A stretch of DNA of 64,000 nucleotides from JANMDS01 sp031430575. Its GTDB lineage: Bacteria; Pseudomonadota; Gammaproteobacteria; Burkholderiales; Casimicrobiaceae. Positions 18,057 to 26,966 of the stretch are shown piece by piece (position 1 is the stretch's first letter; every line of letters begins with the position of its first letter). The position numbers and the translations under genes were made by a program. The notes under the pieces are model-generated. The model had not been told where the DNA came from. It searched no databases and worked only from the letters and a program-made list of their open reading frames with translations. Where the stretch lies: positions 62,001-126,000 of the forward strand of contig JANPBT010000062.1 of NCBI GenBank assembly GCA_031430575.1, read 5' to 3'.

Positions 18057-20744
18057 CTATTTTGTTTCGACTTGCTGCAGCGGCTCTTCTTTCGCCTCGA
18101 CCCGTGGTGGGCGCGGGCGGCGGTTGCCTGCGGGTGGCGGTTCAACGGCGCCGGAGGTAAACCCACCGGCTTTGGTCTCGACCATTTGCAGGCCACTGTC
18201 TGCCGGTAACGCAAATTTCGTCACGGGCGCTGGCGGCGTTGCGGTGACGACAGGCGCGGGCGCGGATGTCGCCGCTGGTGCAACCACGACAGGCGCTGGC
18301 GCAACCGGCGCACGCTCTACTGGCGCAGAAATCTGCGCCGCAGGTATGAACGCCGGTGCTGCCGCGACAGCTGCAAACGCCGCACCATTTGCGGACGCCG
18401 TTGGGCTTTCGCCCAAGGACATTTGCGCAGGTGCGCTTGCAGCCATCTCTGTTGCGCCATCACCTGCAGGGCTCTCCTCGCGCGTATCACGTCGACGGGG
18501 ATCACGATCCCGACCACCGCGACTGCGACGACCACGACCGCCGCGCTCGCCACGTTCACCGCGCTCTGCGGGTGGGGCTGCGCCGTCGGCAGATATATCA
18601 ACAGGTGAGACATTACTGACTTGCAAATTAGCATCTGCGATGACCGCCGCGGATGCGTCACTGCGTGGCTGCGATGCAGGGGCTGGGTTTGCGTTGGGTG
18701 CTGTCGCAGCGCTGTTTACTTTTGGAGCGCGCTCTTCACGGGGCGGGCGTTCCTTGCGTTCGCCACGTTCCTTACGCTCCTGCCGCGGCTCGCTGCGCTC
18801 AACTTTCGGCTCGGCGCGTTCGGTCTTTTCGGTGCGGTCGCCACGATCTTTAGTGTTGCGATCACCGGCGTTACGGTCACCACGCCCATTGCGGCTATTG
18901 CGGTCGCCACGGCTATTGCGGTCGCCGCGATCATTGCGATCACCACGCTCGTTACGCTTTTTTTCTTCCGTTGCGCTCTTAGCAGGCGCGGCGGGAATCA
19001 CCGGCACGGGTGGTGGCGCATCGCCGAAACCAAACATCGATTTCAAGCTTCCCCAGAAGCCGCGCGACGGTTGCGCCGCAGGCAGATATGCCACGGGTGC
19101 AGTCGTCGGCGCAGGCGGCTCAATCACCGGTGCTGAGGTCGCTGGGGTAATCGCTTTTACCGCAGCCTCTTGGCGCGGTGCTTTGGCGTCTTGCTTGATT
19201 TCAGCGGCGAGATCAACTTGCTCAGGGCCTTTGGCGATTTGGTAGGAGACGGGCTGCGCTTCGCCGGAGTTGAGATCGTCGTGGCGCAAACGCTGAACGA
19301 TGTAGTTCGGCGTTTCCATGTGAATATTAGGCACGAGCGTAACGTTGACTTTCAGACGCGACTCAAGCGCACGCACTTCTTCACGCTTCTCATTTAAGAG
19401 ATAAGTTGCGACATCGACCGGCACTTGCGAGATGATCTGCGCGGTGTTTTCTTTCATTGCTTCTTCTTGGATGATGCGCAAGATGTGCAACGCGATGGAC
19501 TCTGTGCCGCGAATATGACCGATGCCATGGCAGCGCGGGCACGGGTTGTGCGCGCTCTCGCCCAAGCTTGGTTTCAAGCGCTGGCGCGAAAGCTCCATCA
19601 GACCAAATTTAGAAATCTTGCCCAGCTGCACGCGGGCACGATCCTGCTTCAACGCATCGCGCAACGTATCTTCGACCGCGCGCTGATGCTTGCCTTCTTC
19701 CATGTCGATGAAATCAATCACGATCAAACCGCCGAGATCGCGCAAGCGCAATTGGCGGGCGATTTCTTCTGCAGCTTCTAGATTGGTATTGTGGGCCGTG
19801 GCTTCAATGTCGGCGCCTTTGGTGGCGCGGGCAGAGTTAACGTCGATGGCGACGAGCGCTTCGGTGTGGTCAATAACGATCGCGCCGCCGGAAGGTAGAT
19901 TCACCTGACGGGCAAACGCTGATTCGATTTGATGTTCGATCTGAAAGCGCGAAAACAAAGGCACGTCGTCGTGGTAAAGCTTCACACGATTGACCGTGCC
20001 CGGCATTACGTGTTGCATGAAGCCTTTGGCTTGCTCGGCGACTTCTTCGGTGTCGATCAAGATTTCGCCAATGTCCGGCGTAAAGTAATCGCGAATCGCA
20101 CGGATTACGAGCGATGATTCCTGATAGATCAGGAATGCGCCTTTTTGACCAGTCGCCGCTTCGTCGATGGCTTTCCAAAGTTGGAGCAGGTAATTGAGAT
20201 CCCACTGCAATTCTTCGGCTGCGCGGCCAATTCCGGCGGTGCGCGCGATCACGCTCATGCCTTCGGGAATATCGAGCTGGGAAAGCGTTTCTTTTAGCTC
20301 GTTGCGCTCTTCACCCTCAATACGGCGCGAAACACCGCCGCCGCGTGGGTTATTGGGCATCAAAACTAAATAGCGCCCGGCGAGCGAGACAAATGAAGTC
20401 AGGGCTGCGCCTTTATTGCCGCGCTCGTCTTTCTCTACTTGCACGATAAGCTCAGTGCCCACTTTCAGGGAATCGAGCATCTTTTGGCGGGAAATATCGC
20501 CATCGGCTTTGATCGCAGCTTTGGCCACTTCTTTTAGCGGCAAAAAGCCGTGGCGATCAGTGCCGTAATTAATAAAGCAGGCTTCAAGCGAGGGCTCGAC
20601 GCGGGTGATCACGCCTTTATAAATATTACCTTTGCGTTGCTCTTTAGCGGCAGATTCGATATCTAAATCGACTAGGCGCTGGCCTTCTACGATTGCGACG
20701 CGCAATTCTTCTGATTGCGTCGCGTTGAACAGCATGCGTTTCAT
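18057..20744 (-). CDS. rne: Ribonuclease E
   Basis: RNase E is the endonuclease that starts mRNA decay and matures rRNA and tRNA. The 895-residue protein has an N-terminal S1-containing catalytic half (MKRMLFNATQSEELRVAIVEG; VTRVEPSLEACFINYG), the metal-binding VAIDVNSAR and IVIDFIDME aspartates, and the Zn-link CPRCHGIGHIRG near residue 405. The C-terminal half (from about 520) is disordered, Arg/Asp/Gly-rich and built from short R-x-x-R-x-D units, as expected for RNA-binding and degradosome scaffolding. A repeat copy at 18333 encodes IPAAQI in this tail. It is divergent from rluC, as in many proteobacteria. Confidence 0.95.
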   Translation of the reverse strand: MKRMLFNATQSEELRVAIVEGQRLVDLDIESAAKEQRKGNIYKGVITRVEPSLEACFINYGTDRHGFLPLKEVAKAAIKADGDISRQKMLDSLKVGTELIVQVEKDERGNKGAALTSFVSLAGRYLVLMPNNPRGGGVSRRIEGEERNELKETLSQLDIPEGMSVIARTAGIGRAAEELQWDLNYLLQLWKAIDEAATGQKGAFLIYQESSLVIRAIRDYFTPDIGEILIDTEEVAEQAKGFMQHVMPGTVNRVKLYHDDVPLFSRFQIEHQIESAFARQVNLPSGGAIVIDHTEALVAIDVNSARATKGADIEATAHNTNLEAAEEIARQLRLRDLGGLIVIDFIDMEEGKHQRAVEDTLRDALKQDRARVQLGKISKFGLMELSRQRLKPSLGESAHNPCPRCHGIGHIRGTESIALHILRIIQEEAMKENTAQIISQVPVDVATYLLNEKREEVRALESRLKVNVTLVPNIHMETPNYIVQRLRHDDLNSGEAQPVSYQIAKGPEQVDLAAEIKQDAKAPRQEAAVKAITPATSAPVIEPPAPTTAPVAYLPAAQPSRGFWGSLKSMFGFGDAPPPVPVIPAAPAKSATEEKKRNERGDRNDRGDRNSRGDRNSRNGRGDRNAGDRNTKDRGDRTEKTERAEPKVERSEPRQERKERGERKERPPREERAPKVNSAATAPNANPAPASQPRSDASAAVIADANLQVSNVSPVDISADGAAPPAERGERGERGGRGRRSRGGRDRDPRRRDTREESPAGDGATEMAASAPAQMSLGESPTASANGAAFAAVAAAPAFIPAAQISAPVERAPVAPAPVVVAPAATSAPAPVVTATPPAPVTKFALPADSGLQMVETKAGGFTSGAVEPPPAGNRRPRPPRVEAKEEPLQQVETK

Positions 20745-21249
20745 GCGATTACTCCTTTTTGAGTATCGCGCTCAAGCAGCGTCTGGCATGGCAAGCAACC
20801 GAAAGCGCGGATTAATGCGCGATTCGGCAAAACGTTATCGAGGATCGGAGCGGCAGAACGGCAAACGCAGTAACACAAACTCAGCGCTCGGCCAAGCCGG
20901 GCGGGGATCGCGGTGCGATTGCAAGCGGGGCAGTCGTGTGAACTTCATTCGGCACGCGCCATGTTTTCTTATGTTCCATCTAATGCCGAGGCCGAAATAG
21001 TGGCGGGCTCGACAGTCATCATCTACGTTGTGTAATGCTTGCGGCTGCCTAGTGATCCCGCCGTCAGCCTAATTGCTGAACGAAAATGCGGGAAAACGCT
21101 GGTTGCTCGCTTACTCTCTTATTGCCAAACAAAAGGGGCTGGCAATGCGCCCCCGTGCGTTAGTGACGAAGCGCTTCGCAGCTTTATTTCCCTCGCCGAG
21201 CGGGGGCGGCGCGCGCTTTTGACCAACCACAGCTAAAATTCTATTACAA
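20745..21249. other. rne/rluC divergent regulatory region
   Basis: This 505-base gap separates divergent rne and rluC and contains no credible gene. A long untranslated leader is expected for rne, because its leader mediates autoregulation in enterobacteria; this is inference here. TTGACC (21219) and TATTAC (21242) are spaced 17 bases, but they would place transcription at the rluC start codon, so the assignment is doubtful. No exact repeat copy is present. Confidence 0.5.
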
Positions 21250-22233
21250 ATGAATGACTTAGGCAAATCTGCTGAGAGCCTGCAGACAAACGCGGTGAAC
21301 TATCTGACCATTGGCGAAAACCACGCCGGTCAGCGCTTGGACAATTTTCTCGTTCGCGAGCTCAAAGGTGTTCCAAAAAGCCATATTTATAGGATTATTC
21401 GTGGCGGCGAGGTGCGGGTCAATAGCAAACGCTGCGATGCTAAAGATAAGCTCGAAATCGGCGATAAAGTGCGAATCCCGCCGATTCGCGTGGCAGCGCT
21501 GCAGACCGATAGCCCACGCGCTGCGCCGCAAGGTCGGCGATTTAACCATCCGATTTTGTTTGAAGATGATGCGCTCATTGCCATCAATAAGCCTGCGGGT
21601 CTGGCGGTGCACGGCGGTAGCGGGGTGAGTTATGGCGTGATCGAGCAGCTGCGCTTGTCTCGTCCCGAAGGTGATTTTCTGGAGCTCGTGCATCGGCTGG
21701 ATCGAGAGACCTCCGGCATTTTGCTCATCGCCAAGCGTCGCCCGGCGCTTTTGCGCCTGCACGAAACGTTGCGTGAAGACACCGAAGAAAAGCCCGACAA
21801 GCGCTACTTCGCTTATGTCCAGCATCGCGTGCCGCATGATCGGCAGCATGTGAAAGCAGCGCTATTAAAGTTTGTAGCGCCAAATAACGAGCGGCGGGTG
21901 CGGGTTGATGAAGGTGATGGTCAGGCGTCGCATACGATTTTGAATGTCGTCAAGCGCTTTAAAGATGCCACTTTGCTCGAAGCCGAGCTGAAAACGGGCC
22001 GCACCCACCAGATCCGCGTGCATTGCGCGCATATCGGGCATGTGATCGCTGGCGACGATAAATACGGTGATTTCGCTTGGAACAAAGCGCTCACTAAAAC
22101 CGCACCGCCGTTAAAGCGCATGTTTTTGCATGCTGCAAAGCTCAGTTTTCCACACCCAATTTCGGGTGACGCACTGGTGCTCGAAGCGCCGCTCCCGCCA
22201 GAATTGCAACTCTATTTAACGCCGCAGGTTTAG
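21250..22233 (+). CDS. rluC: 23S rRNA pseudouridine(955/2504/2580) synthase
   Basis: The 327-residue protein has an S4 RNA-binding domain (AGQRLDNFLVRELKGVPKSHIYRIIRGGEVRVNSKR, about residues 25-65). The RluA-family catalytic domain follows with HRLDRETSGILLIAKR (Asp about residue 149), RTHQIRVHCAHIGHVIAGDDKYG and a C-terminal LHAAKLSF. It isomerises specific uridines in domain V and II regions of 23S rRNA. The ATG at 21250 gives a slightly long N-terminus, and a GTG at 21295 is an alternative. The next gene starts 7 bases after its stop. Confidence 0.92.
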   Translation: MNDLGKSAESLQTNAVNYLTIGENHAGQRLDNFLVRELKGVPKSHIYRIIRGGEVRVNSKRCDAKDKLEIGDKVRIPPIRVAALQTDSPRAAPQGRRFNHPILFEDDALIAINKPAGLAVHGGSGVSYGVIEQLRLSRPEGDFLELVHRLDRETSGILLIAKRRPALLRLHETLREDTEEKPDKRYFAYVQHRVPHDRQHVKAALLKFVAPNNERRVRVDEGDGQASHTILNVVKRFKDATLLEAELKTGRTHQIRVHCAHIGHVIAGDDKYGDFAWNKALTKTAPPLKRMFLHAAKLSFPHPISGDALVLEAPLPPELQLYLTPQV

Positions 22234-22240
22234 CCCATTC

Positions 22241-22894
22241 ATGAAACTCATTGTGTTTGATTGGGACGGCACCCTTGCCGATTCCACGACCAACATCGTT
22301 TTGGCGTTGCAGCGCTCTTGCGCAGATTTGGCGCTAGAAATTCCAACGGCTGCGCAAGCAAAGTACGTCATTGGCTTAGGGCTGCGCGACACACTGATGA
22401 CCGTCGCGCCCAAGCTGACCGAAGATCGCTATCCAGAAATGGTGGCCGCCTTTCGCAAGCATTTTTTAGAATCTGAGCACGACATTGGGCTTTTTGACGG
22501 TGCCCGCGAAATGGTCGACGATCTCAATGGCCGAGGCGCATTGCTTGCGATTGCAACCGGTAAATCGCGCGTCGGTCTCGCCCGCGCATTGGAGCGGCTT
22601 GATTGGGCGAAATCGTTTGTGACCACGCGCTGCGCCGATCAAGGTCAACCCAAGCCTCACCCTGAAATGCTCTTGCATGTCGTCAATACCTGCGGCGCAG
22701 ATTTAGCGAAAACGGTGATGGTGGGCGACACTACGCACGATATGCTGCTCGCGCAAAACGCAGGCGTGCGTGCATTCGCTTGCGGCTACGGCGCGCACGA
22801 TTCCGAGCCGCTCGCGGCCCACAACCCCATTGCGCTCGCAGCAAGCGTGCAAGAATTACATCAACATTTGATTAAGTGGCTCGACCATGACTGA
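22241..22894 (+). CDS. HAD-IA phosphatase, phosphoglycolate phosphatase-like
   Basis: The 217-residue protein carries FDWDGTLADST (nucleophile Asp), IATGKSRVGL (motif II), KPHPEMLLHV (motif III) and MVGDTTHDMLLAQNAG (motif IV) with a small helical cap. It belongs to the Gph-like HAD subclass IA. The neighbourhood rluC-HAD-sppA is conserved in betaproteobacteria, but the substrate is not certain. A repeat copy at 22689 encodes NTCGAD between motifs III and IV, at a surface loop. It overlaps sppA by 8 bases. Confidence 0.82.
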   Translation: MKLIVFDWDGTLADSTTNIVLALQRSCADLALEIPTAAQAKYVIGLGLRDTLMTVAPKLTEDRYPEMVAAFRKHFLESEHDIGLFDGAREMVDDLNGRGALLAIATGKSRVGLARALERLDWAKSFVTTRCADQGQPKPHPEMLLHVVNTCGADLAKTVMVGDTTHDMLLAQNAGVRAFACGYGAHDSEPLAAHNPIALAASVQELHQHLIKWLDHD

Positions 22895-23882
22895 TTTCGA
22901 AAATTCCCCGTCTACCGCATCCGCGCAAGACGTCACTTGGCAGCGTAACTTGATCGAAAAGCTCACGCTCGCCGGGCATCGCCAAGAAAAATCAAGAAGC
23001 CGATGGAAAAATTTCTTTCGCTTTTTGTGGCTCGCATTCGCATTTTTATTTCTTGCCTCGCTCATGGGCTGGCTCGATTGGACGCGACCGGACGGCAAGA
23101 TGGCTTCAATCGATCATGTGGCAATCGTAAGGCTTGATGGCGTGATGGATTCTGAAGGTAAAGCGAGCGCAGACAACGTGATTGATGGGCTGCGCGCTGC
23201 CTTCAAATCATCGCGCAGCAAAGGCGTAATTCTGCATTGCAATACGCCGGGCGGCTCACCGGTGCAAGCCGGGCGCATTAACGCTGAAATTAAGCGATTG
23301 CGCGCGGCCAATAAAGATAAGCAAATCGTAACGGTGGTCGATGAGCTCTGCGCTTCTGCGGGCTATTATGTCGCCGTTGCAACTGAAAAAATTTACGTTG
23401 ATCAAGCCAGTATCGTCGGCTCGATTGGTGTGATCATGGATGGTTTCGGTGCTACTGGCGCGATGGAAAAATTAGGCATCGAGCGGCGCACGATTACCGC
23501 AGGCGAAAATAAAGCGATGATGGATCCATTCGCGCCACTCAATCCAAAGCATAAGGAATATATGCAAGGCATGCTCAATGAAATTCACCAGCAATTTATT
23601 AAGGTGGTTAAAGAGGGGCGGGGCACGCGCTTAAAAGCGCCAGACGCTGAAGTATTCTCGGGCTTGGTCTATAGCGGTGAGCGCAGCGTAGCGCTTGGTA
23701 TTGCAGATGGTTTTGGCGATATTGATTTGGTCACACGAGATGTCTTCAAAACTGAAGATGTGATCGACTACACGCCACAAGAAAATCCGTTTGATCGGCT
23801 CACCAAGCGTATCGGCGCATCATTTGGTAAAAGTTTTGCCGCCGCTTCCGGCATGGATAGCGCGTCGCTGCGCTGGCGTTAA
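22887..23882 (+). CDS. sppA: Signal peptide peptidase SppA, short (67K-independent) form
   Basis: This 331-residue S49 family protease has a cytoplasmic N-terminus, one membrane anchor (about residues 45-62) and a periplasmic catalytic domain. The serine is in DELCASAGYYVAVAT (about Ser156). The general-base lysine is in GENKAMMDPF (about Lys209). It degrades cleaved signal peptides in the membrane. It overlaps the HAD gene by 8 bases. The transcript probably ends at the inverted repeat pair 30 bases downstream. Confidence 0.9.
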   Translation: MTDFENSPSTASAQDVTWQRNLIEKLTLAGHRQEKSRSRWKNFFRFLWLAFAFLFLASLMGWLDWTRPDGKMASIDHVAIVRLDGVMDSEGKASADNVIDGLRAAFKSSRSKGVILHCNTPGGSPVQAGRINAEIKRLRAANKDKQIVTVVDELCASAGYYVAVATEKIYVDQASIVGSIGVIMDGFGATGAMEKLGIERRTITAGENKAMMDPFAPLNPKHKEYMQGMLNEIHQQFIKVVKEGRGTRLKAPDAEVFSGLVYSGERSVALGIADGFGDIDLVTRDVFKTEDVIDYTPQENPFDRLTKRIGASFGKSFAAASGMDSASLRWR

Positions 23883-23913
23883 AAAATCGACGACGCTTTG
23901 TTTAGTTCTTCAC

Positions 23914-23953
23914 AAACTGCGCCGCAGGTAGAGAAATACCTGCGGCGCAGTTT
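23914..23953. terminator. Terminator-like hairpin made of two inverted repeat copies
   Basis: Copies at 23917-23928 and 23939-23950 face each other across GTA-GAGAAA-TAC. The AAACTGCGCCGCAGGTA / TACCTGCGGCGCAGTTT arms pair perfectly over 17 bases with a 6-base loop, and the 3' arm ends in TTTT. It stands 31 bases after the sppA stop. It is the clearest example in the window of the repeat serving as an intrinsic terminator. Confidence 0.85.
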
Positions 23954-24011
23954 TAAGCCTTGTGAGCGTATTTCTCAATCAATGATTCGTTCAATTAATG
24001 AGTTCATTGAA

Positions 24012-24035
24012 TCATTCATTCATTCATTCATTCAT
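24012..24035 (+). repeat. Tetranucleotide microsatellite (TCAT)6 upstream of ycaO
   Basis: Six perfect tandem TCAT units end 45 bases before the ycaO ATG. The preceding 50 bases are degenerate versions of the same TTCA/TCAA theme. Such tracts change length by slippage and can alter promoter spacing or leader structure. An effect on ycaO is inference. Confidence 0.85.
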
Positions 24036-24080
24036 TAGTTAATCGCCAGCATCCCTACGATTGCGCTCACCCGACCTGCT

Positions 24081-25859
24081 ATGAATACAAAAACTGAAAG
24101 CTTCATCCCCGGCAAAGATGCTTCACTTGAATCGACCATTCGCACTTTGCACGCCAAGCTTGCTGCGCTGGGCATTACGATCGAGGAGCGCAGCTGGTTA
24201 AATCCAGTTGATGGCATTTGGTCCGTACATATTCGCGATAGCGATTGCACGATACTTTTTGCCAACGGCAAAGGGGCGACCAAATTGGCTTGCATGGCCA
24301 GCGCGCTCGGTGAGTTTTTTGAGCGACTTTCCACCAACTATTTTTGGACTCATTTTTATCTCGGGCCCGAAGTCGCCGCTGCGCCATTTGTGCATTACCC
24401 GCAAGAAAAATGGTTTGCGCTGAAACCCTCAAAAAAAGCCCAAAAGTGGCCCAAAGAAATTCTCAATGCCGAGCTTCATAAGTTTTATAACCCCGACGGT
24501 AATATCGATGCGGCAAAGCTTGTTGACTTTAACTCGGGCAATGCCGAGCGCGGCATCTGCACCATCCCGTATACCCGCGAGCGTGATGGCGCGGTGACGT
24601 ACATCCCCGTCAATATCATCGGCAATCTTTACGTGAGTAACGGCATGTCTGCCGGGAACACAAAATTAGAAGCGCGCACGCAAGCGCTCTCCGAGATTTT
24701 TGAGCGCTATATTAAAGGCCGCATCATCGCCGAGAGCCTTTGCTTGCCAGATGTGCCCGAATCGGTGATTGCCCGCTACCCGCGGATCGCCTCGGGTATT
24801 AAAGCCCTGCGCGAAGCAGGCTTTGGCATTATCGTAAAAGATGCATCGCTCGGCGGGCAATATCCCGTAATGAACGTGACCCTTTTGCACCCGCAAGATC
24901 AAGGCTGTTTTGCAAGCTTTGGCGCCCACCCGCGCTTTGAGATTGCCCTTGAGCGCGCGCTCACCGAGCTTTTGCAGGGTCGCGCCCTTGATACGCTCAC
25001 CGGCTTTCCGAGCCCGGGATTTGATCTTGATGAAGTCGCCAGCTCGACCAATATCGAAATTCATTTCGTTGATTCCAGTGGCGTGATTCATTGGAAGTTT
25101 TTAGGCGATACGCCTGACTTTGAATTTGCCAATTGGAATTTCGCCACCACCACCGCCGATGATTATCAATGGAGCGTTGATCGCATTCATCAAGATGGCT
25201 TTGATATTTACACCGCTGATTTCACCCATCTTGAGGTCTACGGCTGCCGCATCTTAGTGCCGGGCATGTCAGAGATTTATCCTGTCGAAGATCTCGAATT
25301 TGAAAACAATGGCTTTGCCAACGATATCCGCGAAGCGGTGCTCAACTTGACCGATTTGGATGATGAAGAATGCAGCGATTTACTCGCCACCTTCAATGAA
25401 TCGGGCATGGCCGATACCCGCCCGATTGCCAACATGATTGGTTTGGTGACCGATGCCACTTCCTCTTTCTGGGGTGATTTGCGCTTGGGCGAGCTCAAGA
25501 CTTTGCTCGCATTTGCCAGCGGCGATCATGAGGCAAGCTTAGAGGGCTGCGAGTGGGTGCGCCATTTCGCGCAGATCGACGATGACCGCCGCCGGGTTTA
25601 CGCGTGCGCGGAAGATTTATTAAAGCTCGCCGATACCGAGGGCGAAGCCCAAACGGGCGGCAGCTCCGGCTATTTGCCTGTGCTGAAAATCATGCATGGC
25701 GCAGCGGCGCTCGAAAAGGCGCAAGCACTCGTCGCGCAAAAAAATCGCTTCATGGGCTTGAGCGCGCCGGGTCTCGCGCTGCAAGGCTGCGATATGCATC
25801 AGCGCTTGTTGCGAGCCTATGCGAAAGTGGGCGCGGCTAAAGCGCGTGCGATCGCTTAA
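24081..25859 (+). CDS. ycaO: YcaO-domain protein, ribosomal S12 methylthiotransferase accessory type
   Basis: The 592-residue protein matches Escherichia coli YcaO in length and features: the ATP-binding region (GKGATKLACMASALGEFFERLSTNYFW; AGNTKLEARTQALSEIFERY), the acidic Mg/ATP residues and a C-terminal TPR-like tail. YcaO proteins activate amide carbonyls with ATP. This non-RiPP branch is linked genetically to RimO beta-methylthiolation of ribosomal protein S12. No RiPP precursor or dehydrogenase is adjacent. No good ribosome-binding site is seen before the ATG. The upstream (TCAT)6 tract is unusual. Confidence 0.88.
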   Translation: MNTKTESFIPGKDASLESTIRTLHAKLAALGITIEERSWLNPVDGIWSVHIRDSDCTILFANGKGATKLACMASALGEFFERLSTNYFWTHFYLGPEVAAAPFVHYPQEKWFALKPSKKAQKWPKEILNAELHKFYNPDGNIDAAKLVDFNSGNAERGICTIPYTRERDGAVTYIPVNIIGNLYVSNGMSAGNTKLEARTQALSEIFERYIKGRIIAESLCLPDVPESVIARYPRIASGIKALREAGFGIIVKDASLGGQYPVMNVTLLHPQDQGCFASFGAHPRFEIALERALTELLQGRALDTLTGFPSPGFDLDEVASSTNIEIHFVDSSGVIHWKFLGDTPDFEFANWNFATTTADDYQWSVDRIHQDGFDIYTADFTHLEVYGCRILVPGMSEIYPVEDLEFENNGFANDIREAVLNLTDLDDEECSDLLATFNESGMADTRPIANMIGLVTDATSSFWGDLRLGELKTLLAFASGDHEASLEGCEWVRHFAQIDDDRRRVYACAEDLLKLADTEGEAQTGGSSGYLPVLKIMHGAAALEKAQALVAQKNRFMGLSAPGLALQGCDMHQRLLRAYAKVGAAKARAIA

Positions 25860-25870
25860 TCGTTAGCAAA

Positions 25871-25937
25871 TACCCGCGGCGCAGAATTGGCTTTTTTAGG
25901 GAAGTTACTGACATTGCTCGATTCTGCGCCGCAGGTA
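25871..25937. terminator. Inverted repeat pair between convergent ycaO and tilS
   Basis: A one-mismatch copy (CCCGCGGCGCAG, 25873-25884) faces an exact reverse copy (25924-25935) across about 40 bases. The long loop contains CTTTTTTAGG. The pair sits exactly between the stops of the two convergent genes, so a bidirectional terminator is plausible but weaker than the tight pairs. Confidence 0.6.
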
Positions 25938-25959
25938 TCGATCTTGCTGAATCAATTGA

Positions 25960-26937
25960 TCAACCGCAATTATTTGGCGTAGTCTTCTCAAATGTGAGCT
26001 TACCTTTGATCACTCGCAATTCCCAGCCATCCGTGAGTTGTAGCCGAAAGTGTTGATCGGTTGTGATTGCGCGCAGTTGCCGCACGGCTTCGCGCGTGCG
26101 CGCAGCTGGCGGGAGCGGAAGCGCGTTGGTTACGAGCCAGCGGCGAAATCGTTCGATGCTTTGCAGGAGCGAAACTTCTTTCAAAATTTCAAGAGAAAGC
26201 GGCCCAATCTGCGCCGCAGGTATCGTCATTTCGTTAACGGTTTCCAGCGCCGCTTGCTGCAGCACGATGCTGCGCATGATCGCAACGCGATAGTGCGGGA
26301 AGTGAGCCTCGATTGCCGGGAGCACCTCTAGGCGCAACGCGTTGCGCTTAAAGCGCGTATTGGCGTTGCTGTCGTCTTCAATATGGGTGAGGCCGTGCGA
26401 AATTGTGTATGCGCGGATCCGCGCTTGCGGGGTCGCGAGCAGCGGCCGCCAGAGCGCGGGACGGGTCGCGCTCGCTTGCGAATATTCAGGCATCGCTGCC
26501 AGCCCGCGCACGCCCGCACCGCGCAGCAATTGCAACAGAAATGATTCAATCTGATCATCGGCATGATGCGCGAGCGCGACGATTTCATCTGCGCCGCAGG
26601 CATTATGAAACGCTGCGTAACGCGCTTTTCGGGCCGCGGCTTCAACGCTCACGCGCGGGCCAAGCGCAACTTCTACATGGACGATTTCAAGCGGCACGTT
26701 AAGCCGCGCACAAAGCGATGCACAAAACCCCGCCCAATCGTCAGCATGCGTGTTTAGGCCATGATGAACGTGCACCGCACGCAGCGATCTTGGTGCGCTG
26801 GGCGTGGCGCGCGTCGCCAGCGCATGCAAGAGCGCGACCGAATCGCAGCCGCCCGAAAGCCCAACAACGATGCGTGCGCCAGGAAGCTCATCATCAAAGA
26901 GCGGGAGGATTTTTGGAATGGGAGATTGCGGCTGCAT
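25960..26937 (-). CDS. tilS: tRNA(Ile)-lysidine synthase
   Basis: TilS ligates lysine onto C34 of tRNA-Ile(CAU) using ATP, converting its codon specificity from AUG to AUA. The PP-loop SGGCDS is at residues 28-33, with HVHHGLN, RKARYAAF, LAHHADDQIESFLLQLLRGAG and DDSNANTRFKRNALR also visible. At 325 residues it has the catalytic and substrate-binding parts but little of the C-terminal domain found in the 430-residue E. coli enzyme. Two repeat copies are embedded: 26209 (IPAAQI) and 26589 (ACGAD, next to the HHADDQ motif). It lies 29 bases after accA, a common betaproteobacterial pairing. Confidence 0.9.
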   Translation of the reverse strand: MQPQSPIPKILPLFDDELPGARIVVGLSGGCDSVALLHALATRATPSAPRSLRAVHVHHGLNTHADDWAGFCASLCARLNVPLEIVHVEVALGPRVSVEAAARKARYAAFHNACGADEIVALAHHADDQIESFLLQLLRGAGVRGLAAMPEYSQASATRPALWRPLLATPQARIRAYTISHGLTHIEDDSNANTRFKRNALRLEVLPAIEAHFPHYRVAIMRSIVLQQAALETVNEMTIPAAQIGPLSLEILKEVSLLQSIERFRRWLVTNALPLPPAARTREAVRQLRAITTDQHFRLQLTDGWELRVIKGKLTFEKTTPNNCG

Positions 26938-26966
26938 CGGTGCAGCGCGCGCGCAAAAAAAGCGCG

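Noticed and set aside
21219..21247. TTGACC-17-TATTAC as the rluC promoter
   Set aside because: Transcription would begin at or within the start codon. A leaderless transcript is possible, but the match is not convincing enough to annotate.
24081..25859. YcaO as the core of a RiPP biosynthetic cluster
   Set aside because: No precursor peptide, dehydrogenase or transporter is adjacent. The length and C-terminal tail match the ribosomal S12-associated YcaO branch.
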